Assembly (NCBI GenBank): GCA_001780385.1
Contig: MFGW01000195.1
Coordinates: forward strand, 19,934-39,867
Direction: 5' to 3'
From: Candidatus Fischerbacteria bacterium RBG_13_37_8
GTDB lineage: Bacteria; Acidobacteriota; HRBIN11; MFGW01
Length of the DNA stretch: 19,934 bases
Positions 1 through 7,539 of this stretch are shown piece after piece. The notes below the pieces were generated by a model that had not been told where the DNA came from, searched no databases, and saw only the letters and a program-made list of their open reading frames with translations. The translations under genes and the position numbers were made by a program. The stretch's first letter is position 1, and every line of letters starts with the position of its first letter.

Positions 1-712
1 ACCGCGCTTAAAATTTGAGAGGGAAAGTCTGGAATCTCTTGCACATTCCATTAAAGAAAATGGAATTTTACAACCCCTGTTATTGAGACGTCATGATAAT
101 AACTATCAGATTATCGCAGGAGAACGTCGTTGGAAAGCAGCACGCCTTGCAGGTCTTTCCACAGTTCCTGCAATCGTACGGGATGTGGTAGATGCGGAAG
201 TACTGAAATTAGCCCTGATAGAAAATCTGCAGCGCGAAGATTTAAATCCGATTGAAGAAGCACTGGCATTTAAAACAATGGTGGAAGAATTTCACCTTAC
301 GCATGAAGATTTGGCACAACGCATCGGAAAAGACCGTTCAACAATTACTAATGCACTGAGATTACTTAAACTGCCGGAAGAAGTAAAAAATTTACTTTCA
401 AGTGGCAGTCTCTCAATGGGCCACGGCAGAGCCCTGGCTGCATTGGAGAATGGACAACTGCAAATACAACTCGCCAGAAAAATAGCAAAAGAAGGTTTGC
501 CTGTACGGGCTATTGAACAATTACTTAAGAAAAAGAAACAACACAAACCACCAGCTACAGACCCTAATGTTCGATCTGTAGAGGAAAAACTGCAACGAAC
601 CCTCAGTACCAAAGTAAAAATAATGTCCAGGAAAAACAAAGGAAGAATTGTGATTTATTTTCATTCATTGGAAGAATTTGATAGATTATTTGATCATATA
701 ATGCACCTTTAA
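1..712 (+). CDS. parB: Chromosome-partitioning protein ParB, 5'-truncated by the window edge
   Basis: ParB binds parS sites, spreads along DNA as a CTP-dependent clamp and works with the ATPase ParA to segregate the chromosome origin. The reading frame is open from base 2, so the gene starts outside the window; the TTG at 83 is internal. The fragment begins in the N-terminal ParB/Srx domain (ESLAHSIKENGILQP-like stretch). The CTP-box GERRWKAA follows at about 119-142, with Lys where Arg is more usual. A helix-turn-helix (HEDLAQRIGKDRSTITNAL) lies near 301-360 and a C-terminal dimerisation region ends at the TAA (710-712). The missing N-terminus should hold the ParA-stimulating peptide. parA is probably just upstream, outside the window. 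A bactofilin gene follows after 165 bases. I saw no site close to the parS consensus in this window. The family call is very secure. Confidence 0.95.
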   Translation, partial: PRLKFERESLESLAHSIKENGILQPLLLRRHDNNYQIIAGERRWKAARLAGLSTVPAIVRDVVDAEVLKLALIENLQREDLNPIEEALAFKTMVEEFHLTHEDLAQRIGKDRSTITNALRLLKLPEEVKNLLSSGSLSMGHGRALAALENGQLQIQLARKIAKEGLPVRAIEQLLKKKKQHKPPATDPNVRSVEEKLQRTLSTKVKIMSRKNKGRIVIYFHSLEEFDRLFDHIMHL

Positions 713-813
713 TGCATGAGTATCCCATATGTTCTTACTAACACCACAAATATTAAATATAGCAGTGATCATGGACAACCGCTAAATCATTCATGCAGTA
801 CTTCTTTTGACTA

Positions 814-837
814 CTGTTCACTGTCCGCTGTTCACTG
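814..837. repeat. Short direct repeat, CTGTTCACTG twice
   Basis: The 10-mer CTGTTCACTG occurs at 814-823 and 828-837, separated by TCCG, in the parB-bactofilin gap. The reverse complement of 8090-8110 is built from the same units (CTGTCC, CACTG, GCC). Both patches look like remnants of one interspersed low-complexity family. No coding function is apparent. Confidence 0.5.
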
Positions 838-850
838 CCGCAAACAGGAA

Positions 851-870
851 TATAATAGATTCCATGGAGG
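851..870 (+). promoter_or_regulatory. Possible -10 box and clear ribosome binding site of the bactofilin gene
   Basis: TATAAT lies at 851-856, and GGAGG at 866-870 sits seven bases before the ATG at 878. The ribosome binding site is convincing. The promoter is not: no good -35 lies 16-18 bases upstream (the best is TGTTCA at 829-834), and a TTGACT at 807-812 is too far away. The bactofilin could equally be read through from parB. Confidence 0.3.
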
Positions 871-877
871 ATAAGAC

Positions 878-1252
878 ATGATAAAAAAAGAAAGCATCGA
901 ATTAAGCGGCTTTTTTGACCAGGGAGTCACTTTCTCAGGTGAATTAAAATTTACCAATTCTCTGAGAATTGATGGGAAATTCCAGGGAAAAATTAATTCA
1001 ACTGATGAATTGATTATTGGTGAAAAAGGCGAAGTAGATGCTGAAATTGAAGTAGGAAGAATATCGATCAGCGGCATAGTGAAAGGTACTATCACCGCCA
1101 TGGATAGGGTGGAATTATTTCCAACAGCTAAAGTGACGGCAAATATTACAACGAAACATTTGATAATTAGCGAAGGTGCATTGTTTAACGGTAGTTGTTC
1201 CATGGAAACAAAGAGCAGCATGGACCACCTGAAAGCAATACCGAAAATATGA
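878..1252 (+). CDS. Bactofilin (polymer-forming cytoskeletal protein)
   Basis: Bactofilins self-assemble without nucleotides into filaments on the inner face of the membrane and act as scaffolds for cell-shape, polarity and chromosome-positioning proteins. The 124-residue product is the usual size. It consists almost entirely of the DUF583 beta-helix core, about residues 8-110, with the typical pattern of short hydrophobic strands between glycines (SGELKFTNSLRIDGKFQG; GEVDAEIEVGRISISG). Only short tails flank it, as in minimal bactofilins. The start is fixed by GGAGG at 866-870. The gene follows parB in the same direction. In Myxococcus xanthus, bactofilins are known to organise ParABS at the poles, so the neighbourhood may be functional. 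The family call is secure; the specific role is inferred. Confidence 0.9.
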   Translation: MIKKESIELSGFFDQGVTFSGELKFTNSLRIDGKFQGKINSTDELIIGEKGEVDAEIEVGRISISGIVKGTITAMDRVELFPTAKVTANITTKHLIISEGALFNGSCSMETKSSMDHLKAIPKI

Positions 1253-1318
1253 CAACGGGAAATAGTCTCTTCATCATTTAATTCTTGCTTTTTTGGCAGT
1301 TCTTCTTCGTGGTAGGGA

Positions 1319-2236
1319 TTAGGGGGCAGGGAAGAAGGAAAGTATAATAAAAGCAAGAATGAGCAACATAAGAAAAATAAAAGCAGGCTGTTTTAATATG
1401 ACCTCCGGTTCATCAATCAAATATTTACCCTTCCATGCCTCATAAAGGATCCATATAATATACACAATGCTTATGGGAAGTAAAAGCACATTGTAGGTAT
1501 TTAATTTGTTTATAAGCATAATAAGAAATGCAGCAAAAAAGACAGCACTGCTCACTACCATGCTCTTCGCCAAAGCAGATTCAGTGTAAATACCGAGTGA
1601 TTTTCTGTAATATTTTGCTTCATCTTCCTTGAATATTTTTTTCTCGGAAAGCCGCTTCCCAAACATGAGAAAAGCCCCGATTGCCCACCAGCAGATCAGG
1701 TATAATAACGTAGGATGCTGTCCGGGATCAAGAGCATACCACCCGATTAAAAAACGTATAGGATTGTTTGCCGATTCTGATACTGCATCAAGATAATGTA
1801 TATCCTTCAAACGAATTGGCCTGATATTATACAAAAATCCCATCATAAGCAGGGCAAATAAACTTATACTAACAAAATGCTTGAAAAATAGAAGCGAAAG
1901 AGTGAATGCAATGCCTGAAAAAAGCAGTGCAATGAGAAGCAGTATCTTGATTGACACATTTCCGCTTACAACAGGTCTGCTATGCTTTACAGGATGAAAA
2001 TAATCGGTAGGCGCATCAACAATTTCATTGATGATATAATTGACTATGCAAATTAAAAATGTCACACAAAATGCCAGGACAAAATTAATACCGATTGCAA
2101 TGAAATTCTGTCCGGCTATGCCAACAGTATATAATGCTGCCAGCGATCCAACAATGATAGAAAAACTCCTGGGCCATCGATTAAGTCGCATTGCATTGAT
2201 ATAATGAATATAGTTATGCTTTGCTTTTTCTTGCAT
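1319..2236 (-). CDS. UbiA-family prenyltransferase, decaprenyl-phosphate phosphoribosyltransferase-like
   Basis: This is an integral membrane protein of 305 residues with about eight hydrophobic segments, typical of the UbiA superfamily. The first Asp-rich motif, residues 70-88, reads N-E-x2-D-x3-D-x2-H-P-x-K-x2-R-P. This matches the subfamily that transfers phosphoribose from PRPP to polyprenyl phosphate (Rv3806c type, ND-x2-D-x3-D with downstream HPxK and RP), with Glu for the second Asp. A second polar region (YLDAVSESANNPIR) follows. The likely product is a lipid-linked pentose for envelope glycans, but quinone-type UbiA activity cannot be excluded. The ATG at 2236 is chosen because GGAG lies just upstream; an in-frame TTG at 2254 lacks such a site. 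The first 23 bases overlap the end of the methyltransferase gene, which suggests translational coupling. Confidence 0.8.
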   Translation of the reverse strand: MQEKAKHNYIHYINAMRLNRWPRSFSIIVGSLAALYTVGIAGQNFIAIGINFVLAFCVTFLICIVNYIINEIVDAPTDYFHPVKHSRPVVSGNVSIKILLLIALLFSGIAFTLSLLFFKHFVSISLFALLMMGFLYNIRPIRLKDIHYLDAVSESANNPIRFLIGWYALDPGQHPTLLYLICWWAIGAFLMFGKRLSEKKIFKEDEAKYYRKSLGIYTESALAKSMVVSSAVFFAAFLIMLINKLNTYNVLLLPISIVYIIWILYEAWKGKYLIDEPEVILKQPAFIFLMLLILAFIILSFFPAP

Positions 2237-3074
2237 ATATCTCCATGGAATCAAATAAATTGAGCGGAATAATTATGGATTTAAAAAGTGATAGTTTCGG
2301 ATGCCATTTAAATCTCGAGAGCAGATAGGAAAGACTGAAATGCCATACATAGTGTTTGATCATAATTACTTCAAAACCATTCTTGCTAAGAAGATGCGAT
2401 ATGCTTTTTTTATTGAAATAATAAAGATGAGCAGGTCTAAAATGCCACCATTTTCCTCTTGAAAGGCGCGCAGTGATACTGCCAATGTCGGGCGTCACCA
2501 GGCATAATACACCGTCTTGTTGCAGCCAGCCCCATGCCTTCTTAAGAAGTATTTCTGGTTTATGCAGATGCTCAATAATATCAATTGCGGTGATAACACG
2601 GAAGGGCATATCAGCAGTAAAATCTTCTATGCTCGCCTGGTGAAGTTGAATATGTTTCTGCTTCGCTTCTTCGACTAATGAACTGCTTATTTCAAGCCCT
2701 TCTGCCTGCCATCCGCGAAGACGTGCAAGCTCCACTAGGAGCCCTGATGCTGCCCCAATATCAAGTAACCTGCCCCCGGATGTTGTCACCTGCTCTATAG
2801 AGGTAAAGAGCCTTGTAAAATTTTTTTTGCGCCCAGTTTCTTCTTCTGCATAAGCACTGTCATTCATTTGCGCATATGTTTGTACAAGCAGTGATTCATC
2901 AGGAAGCGGATTCGCAAAGACAACGGAACAATAGGTGCATTTCCATAAATTCCAGTGTTTTCCATACTGACTATCAGTAATTCTCATATCAGCGGGAGTG
3001 AAGGCCGAGAGGTTGCCTGTCCTATATTTTACCGCATCATGATTACAAAAAGTGCATTTTATATAATTATTCAT
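2214..3074 (-). CDS. Class I SAM-dependent methyltransferase with N-terminal Cys4 zinc ribbon
   Basis: The 286-residue protein begins with a likely zinc ribbon: Cys7-x2-Cys10 and Cys46-x2-Cys49, the second pair followed by a VVFANP-type strand. A Methyltransf_23-like Rossmann domain follows. Motif I (LLDIGAASGLL, about 103-113) binds SAM, a glutamate near residue 128 ends strand 2, and AIDIIEHLHKP (about 163-173) is the motif II/III region. This architecture is common in methyltransferases encoded in surface-polysaccharide and lipid-linked sugar clusters; the substrate cannot be read from the sequence. It is upstream of, and overlaps, the UbiA-like gene, so the two are probably co-transcribed and may act on the same glycolipid pathway. 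No clear ribosome binding site precedes the ATG at 3074. The family call is secure. Confidence 0.88.
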   Translation of the reverse strand: MNNYIKCTFCNHDAVKYRTGNLSAFTPADMRITDSQYGKHWNLWKCTYCSVVFANPLPDESLLVQTYAQMNDSAYAEEETGRKKNFTRLFTSIEQVTTSGGRLLDIGAASGLLVELARLRGWQAEGLEISSSLVEEAKQKHIQLHQASIEDFTADMPFRVITAIDIIEHLHKPEILLKKAWGWLQQDGVLCLVTPDIGSITARLSRGKWWHFRPAHLYYFNKKSISHLLSKNGFEVIMIKHYVWHFSLSYLLSRFKWHPKLSLFKSIIIPLNLFDSMEIYARKSKA

Positions 3075-3430
3075 AATATTATAGAATAATAGTAGTTGAT
3101 ATGTTATAAAATCCCGTTAATACTAACATATTTCAGACCCCATGTAAACAATGGAGAAGGAAAGTATTCAGTTCTAAAATATTTAATTAGAAAAATGCAA
3201 ATAAGTATGCTGCGTGCTATTTCATAATTGGTCAAATAGCATTATAATGTATAACCTTAGCATGATTTAGCAAAAACATCATGACTTTGTATAGCATGTA
3301 ATCTGTCAAGGATTGCCGCGCACACGCTTGGTGAGCATGTAATTAGTAATTGGCGGATACTACTTCATTCACCAGCACTTGAGTCCTAGAATCCTTGACC
3401 CCGTTTATTTATCATTTGCGAGGTTTGGTA
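3075..3430. other. 356-base non-coding gap between divergent genes
   Basis: This AT-rich stretch separates the leftward methyltransferase from the rightward glycosyltransferase, so it should hold divergent promoters. A possible rightward promoter is TTGGTC (3228-3233), a 16-base spacer and TATAAC (3250-3255). It also contains AGCATGTAAT twice (3293-3302 and 3334-3343) and the inverted-repeat element at 3305-3399. I see no RNA gene and no convincing small reading frame. Confidence 0.5.
3305..3399. repeat. 95-bp element bounded by perfect 10-bp inverted repeats
   Basis: GTCAAGGATT (3305-3314) and AATCCTTGAC (3390-3399) are perfect reverse complements. Inside them TGGTGA (3329-3334) and TCACCA (3369-3374) form a second perfect pair, placed almost symmetrically: 14 bases separate the arms on the left and 15 on the right, with a 34-base centre. 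The layout could be a folded 5' leader of the downstream glycosyltransferase mRNA or a very small MITE-like insertion. No target-site duplication is evident directly outside the ends. Confidence 0.5.
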
Positions 3431-4618
3431 ATGCGCATATTAATGATTGCTCCGGAACCATTTTTCCAGGAACGTGGAACACCATTCAGCGAATTTTATC
3501 GTATTAAAGCTTTGCTGGATATGGGACATGAAGTTGATCTCGCTACTTATTGCATTGGCGAGGATATTATTATGAAGGGGCTTTCTATTCATCGAACAGC
3601 TAAAATTCCGGGCATTAGCAATGTAAAAGTAGGTCCATCTTTTTCAAAACTCCCGCTTGATGCTTTGCTGTTCCTTAAATCATTGCGCATGATGTTTAAA
3701 AAAAATTATGACTTAATTCATACGCATGAGGAAGGGGGATTAATTGGAGCTATTTTAAAAAGCATGTTTAAGAAACCTCATTTATATGATATGCATTCAT
3801 CGCTATCGGAGCAATTCATTAATTTTAATGTCTCACGCAATAGAGCTGTTGTTGGTATTATACGTTTTTTTGAAAAATTTATATTGAAACGGTCTGATTC
3901 TGTGATTGTGATATGCGATCGTTTAAAAGATGTTGCGCTGGCATTAAATAAGAGAGCGCGAGTAACGGTGATAGAAAATACGGTCAATCCGGAATTTTAT
4001 GATTATTTCCCAAAACATTCAGAAGAGAAGATTGATTTATCATTTCGGCAAGGGAAAAAGTTAGCATTGTATATAGGGACGTTTGAGCATTATCAGGGAA
4101 TGGACATATTGGTTAATGCGGCCAAATATGTAAAAGAAAGAGGAGCCAGGGAGATTGTGTTTGCTTGCATAGGTGGAAATACGCAGCAGCAGAAGCTGTT
4201 GATGCAAATGGTTGGAGAGGGTGGGGTGAGCGATATGTTTTACATTGCGGGGAGAGTAAGTTATATTGAAGCAGCTAAGCTAATTGATGAAGCTGATATT
4301 CTCTTATCGCCGCGCAAGGAAGGCGTGAATACCCCGCTCAAGATATATTCTTATTTATTTGCGGGAAAGCCAATAGTAGCAACGAATTTGTTAACGCATA
4401 CGCAGATTTTGAATAATGAGGTGGCATACTTGTGTGATGCGAACGGTGAATGTTTTGGAATGACAATACTGGAAGTGTTAAGGGATGAAGAACAAGCAAA
4501 GCGGATTGGTACCTCAGCAAGAACTTATTTTGAGCGGGAGTATGCCTATGTGCTTTACAGGAAAAGAGTAAAGAGGGCAGTTGATGTTGCCCTGTCTAAA
4601 GAAGAGAAGGATGGATAG
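3431..4618 (+). CDS. Family 4 glycosyltransferase (GT-B fold)
   Basis: A cytoplasmic 395-residue GT-B enzyme that should transfer a sugar from a nucleotide donor to an envelope polysaccharide or glycolipid precursor. The N-terminus (MRILMIAPEPFFQERGTPF) is typical of a GT4 subgroup. The C-terminal donor domain contains ALYIGTFEHYQGMDILVNA and SPRKEGVNTPLKIYSYLFAG. The latter is the donor-binding motif, in the TPLKIYSYL form rather than a strict E-x7-E. Donor and acceptor cannot be deduced. The ATG at 3431 is preferred because GAGG lies seven bases upstream and the canonical GT4 beginning starts here. A TTG at 3395 in the same frame would add 12 unrelated residues encoded partly by the inverted repeat. 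Only six bases separate its stop from the uvrA-like gene, so the two are probably co-transcribed. Confidence 0.88.
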   Translation: MRILMIAPEPFFQERGTPFSEFYRIKALLDMGHEVDLATYCIGEDIIMKGLSIHRTAKIPGISNVKVGPSFSKLPLDALLFLKSLRMMFKKNYDLIHTHEEGGLIGAILKSMFKKPHLYDMHSSLSEQFINFNVSRNRAVVGIIRFFEKFILKRSDSVIVICDRLKDVALALNKRARVTVIENTVNPEFYDYFPKHSEEKIDLSFRQGKKLALYIGTFEHYQGMDILVNAAKYVKERGAREIVFACIGGNTQQQKLLMQMVGEGGVSDMFYIAGRVSYIEAAKLIDEADILLSPRKEGVNTPLKIYSYLFAGKPIVATNLLTHTQILNNEVAYLCDANGECFGMTILEVLRDEEQAKRIGTSARTYFEREYAYVLYRKRVKRAVDVALSKEEKDG

Positions 4619-4624
4619 GGACGG

Positions 4625-7159
4625 ATGAACAAAATTATAGTGACAGGTGCAAGACACAATAATTTAAAGGGCATACAGATAAAAATACCGAGAAATAAGA
4701 TAGTAGTCATAACAGGCTTGAGTGGTTCCGGGAAATCATCGCTTGCTTTTGACACAGTATTTGCAGAAGGTCAGAGAAAATATATCGAGACGTTATCACC
4801 ATTTGCGCGTCAATTTGTAAATCAACTGGAGAAACCGGAGGTTGATAAAATAGAGGGTTTGTCACCCTCTGTTGCAATTGAGCAAAGAACATTAGGACGG
4901 AGTGTACGTTCCACAGTAGCTACCATATCGGGTGTGTATGATTATTTAAGATTGCTCTATGCGCGCGCATCAGATATCTATTGCCCGCAGTGTGGAACAC
5001 TTATGCAATTCCATGAATCTGAGGAAGTGATACATCAATTTATTGCCTCTGCTGAAGGAATGCCCGTGATAGTCCTCGCACCAGTGATAAGGGGACGCAA
5101 GGGAGAACACAAGAAATTACTGGAGGATTTTATCAAACGTGGTTTTCTTGAATGCAGGATAGATGGAGTTCAGTATTACCTCCAGGAAGCACCGGAATTA
5201 GACAGGCATAAAATTCATCATATAGATATTATCATTGATAAACTTAAGATGAAACCCGATGTTTATCAAAGATTAAAAAACGCCATTGATACAGCCAAGA
5301 AATATGCGAACAATATTTTTGCACTTCATCTGCCATCGCTCAATCAGGATAGAATGTACGTTCCACGAGGTGTCTGCACGAATTGTAATGCTCTGTTGCC
5401 TGAAATTGAGCCAAAACTGTTTTCTTTTAACAGTCCGGTTGGAGCATGCCCGCGATGCAAAGGCTTAGGGAAAATCATAGAAGCGGAAAATGATTTGCTT
5501 AAAGAAAAAAACAATGATTATAATGCAGGAGAAAAATGTCCAGAGTGCAATGGGAATCGATTGAGAAAAGAGAGTTCGATAGCAAAGGTCGGAGGATTGG
5601 ATATTGTTTCTTTATGTAGCAGGGAAATAAAAGATATCATTCCCTTTATGCAATCTCTTCATTTTAAAGGAAGTAAAGCAGAAATCGCTTCCAAAATTAT
5701 GAAGGATGTTATAAACAAATTAGTGTTTCTAAAAAAAGTAGGATTAGGATATTTAGCGATTGAACGTCCTCTCTATACTTTATCACTGGGAGAAGCACAG
5801 CGTGTACGTTTAGCTTCGCACATCGGTTCTGAATTAAGAGGAATTCTTTATGTTCTTGATGAACCAACAATAGGATTGCATCCCAGTGATAATGCACAGC
5901 TTTTATCCATGCTGAAATTACTTAAAGAAAAAGGGAATACCATACTTATTGTGGAACATGATGAAACAACGATAAGAACTTCTGATTATGTTATTGATTT
6001 AGGACCCGGCGCTGGCTCAGAAGGCGGCCATATAGTGAACAAAGGGAGTCTGAGCAATTTTCTCAAAAAGGATTCTTTGACTGCATGCTATTTGACTGGG
6101 AAAAAAACAATTCCCGTTCCGCAACGAAGAAGAAAAGCAAAAGAATATATAACCATCAAAGGAGCGCGGGAGTATAATCTGAAGAATATCACTGCAAAAG
6201 TACCCCTGGGTGTAATGACAGTTGTGACCGGTGTTTCAGGTTCAGGTAAATCAACGCTTGTAATAGATATTCTGTACCGTTATATAATGTCACGAATCTA
6301 TAAAACGCGGATTCAACCGGGGCAAGTGGATACTGTTACAGGATGGGAAAAATTAAAGAGAATAGTGCTTGTGGATCAAAGTCCCATAGGAAAAACACCA
6401 CGTTCAACACCTGCTACCTATACAGGAATCTGGACACCAATTCGCGAATTCTTTGCACGATTGCCTGAATCAAGAAAATACGGCTACACAGCATCACGTT
6501 TCAGTTATAACGTTGCCTCCGGAAGATGCAGTAATTGCGAAGGCCTCGGTATGAAAAAAATAATTATGGCATTCATGCCGGATTCTTATGTAACCTGTGA
6601 AGAATGTAAGGGAGCACGTTTCAATAAAGAAACACTGAAGGTTCGTTATGAAGGAAAATCTATTAATGATGTCCTCGAACTGACTATCGCAGAAGCCTTC
6701 AAACTTTTTTCATTCCATCCTAAAATAAAAAAGAAATTACAATTTCTCCTGGATACTGCTTTAGGATATTTGAAATTAGGTCAACCATCTACTTCCCTGT
6801 CCGGAGGTGAAGCACAAAGAATAAAATTAGCAAGAGAATTATGGTCATCTCACCAACAAAATACTTTATATATTTTAGATGAACCAACAACCGGATTACA
6901 TTTTCAAGATGTCCATTATTTGCTACAGGTTTTACAAAAACTCGTCGACTATGGTCATACCATAGTAATCATTGAACATAATGTCGAGGTAATGAAAAGC
7001 GCGGATTATATTATTGATTTAGGTCCCGGTGCTGGTGAAGAAGGAGGACATCTTGTCGTTTTCGGTACTCCTGAAAAAGTAGCAAATTCAAAAAAAGGAG
7101 CTACAGCAAATTTTATAAAAAAGGTTTTGAATACCAATAAAAGAAATAAAGTAAATTAA
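4625..7159 (+). CDS. uvrA: UvrA-like excinuclease ABC subunit, short form without the insertion domain
   Basis: UvrA is the dimeric ATPase that finds bulky DNA damage and loads UvrB. The 844 residues contain both ATPase modules: Walker A at 31-39 (GLSGSGKSS) and 536-544 (GVSGSGKST), and signatures at 386-390 and 725-729. The UvrB-binding region is present at about 135-245 (APVIRGRKGEHKKLLEDF). Zinc modules are Cys251/254/275/278 and Cys635/638/658/661. Typical UvrA has about 940 residues. The difference falls between CPRC (275-278) and CPEC (305-308): only 26 residues lie there, where the DNA-contacting insertion domain of roughly 100 residues is expected. The first signature reads LSLGE, not LSGGE; the second is the normal LSGGE. 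It is therefore either a divergent main UvrA or a paralogue. UvrA2 usually lacks the UvrB-binding domain, which this one keeps. It follows the glycosyltransferase by six bases. Confidence 0.92.
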   Translation: MNKIIVTGARHNNLKGIQIKIPRNKIVVITGLSGSGKSSLAFDTVFAEGQRKYIETLSPFARQFVNQLEKPEVDKIEGLSPSVAIEQRTLGRSVRSTVATISGVYDYLRLLYARASDIYCPQCGTLMQFHESEEVIHQFIASAEGMPVIVLAPVIRGRKGEHKKLLEDFIKRGFLECRIDGVQYYLQEAPELDRHKIHHIDIIIDKLKMKPDVYQRLKNAIDTAKKYANNIFALHLPSLNQDRMYVPRGVCTNCNALLPEIEPKLFSFNSPVGACPRCKGLGKIIEAENDLLKEKNNDYNAGEKCPECNGNRLRKESSIAKVGGLDIVSLCSREIKDIIPFMQSLHFKGSKAEIASKIMKDVINKLVFLKKVGLGYLAIERPLYTLSLGEAQRVRLASHIGSELRGILYVLDEPTIGLHPSDNAQLLSMLKLLKEKGNTILIVEHDETTIRTSDYVIDLGPGAGSEGGHIVNKGSLSNFLKKDSLTACYLTGKKTIPVPQRRRKAKEYITIKGAREYNLKNITAKVPLGVMTVVTGVSGSGKSTLVIDILYRYIMSRIYKTRIQPGQVDTVTGWEKLKRIVLVDQSPIGKTPRSTPATYTGIWTPIREFFARLPESRKYGYTASRFSYNVASGRCSNCEGLGMKKIIMAFMPDSYVTCEECKGARFNKETLKVRYEGKSINDVLELTIAEAFKLFSFHPKIKKKLQFLLDTALGYLKLGQPSTSLSGGEAQRIKLARELWSSHQQNTLYILDEPTTGLHFQDVHYLLQVLQKLVDYGHTIVIIEHNVEVMKSADYIIDLGPGAGEEGGHLVVFGTPEKVANSKKGATANFIKKVLNTNKRNKVN

Positions 7160-7182
7160 AGTGATTTCTTTAACTTTTTATA
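7156..7182 (+). terminator. Weak candidate terminator after the uvrA-like gene
   Basis: TTAAAG (7156-7161) and CTTTAA (7168-7173) can pair around a six-base loop and are followed by CTTTTTATA. The stem is short and AT-rich and includes the stop codon, so it is only a weak candidate. Confidence 0.2.
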
Positions 7183-7539
7183 GAGTCGGTAATTATGACT
7201 ATTCTGGTGATCATGAAACGATTAAATAAAAAAATAATAAGGGTTAAAATGCTTCGGATTATCTACTATCAAAAACCTCAGAAACAATAGTTCAAAAAAA
7301 GCAAAAGTTAAATTCAAATATTGATATATGTGTAAGAAAAAAAAAAAAATAATTACTTCAGGTATAGTACAGATATTATGTCAGTGATGCGAGGCGTTAG
7401 TTTAAGAAAAAATACGCCTTTAAAGCAGGTTCCAAATGGACAAAAAATGAGAAGAGAAAGATGCTATGAAAAAAGAGAGGAAGTTTAAATATTATTTGGA
7501 GAATGAGAGTAAATAAAATTAATACAAAGGAGGATAATA
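7160..7539. other. 380-base AT-rich non-coding gap before dcd
   Basis: The stretch is strongly AT-rich and includes a run of about 13 A at 7338-7350. AGGCGT (7392-7397) and ACGCCT (7414-7419) form a six-base inverted repeat with a 16-base loop. A 16-codon ATG frame (7466-7516) is too short to support. AAAGGAGG at 7526-7533, six bases before the ATG at 7540, is a strong ribosome binding site for dcd. No tRNA, riboswitch or larger frame was recognised. The promoter of dcd is probably here but cannot be pinned down. Confidence 0.5.

Noticed and set aside
832..1356. 174-codon frame antisense to the bactofilin gene
   Set aside because: It is the shadow of a well-supported gene and shows no recognisable domain.
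3395..3430. Longer GT4 protein from a TTG at 3395
   Set aside because: The added residues do not fit the family, the TTG lies inside the inverted repeat, and the ATG at 3431 has its own GAGG site.
7466..7516. A 16-codon ATG frame upstream of dcd
   Set aside because: Lys/Glu-rich, very short, no recognisable family and no conservation evidence.
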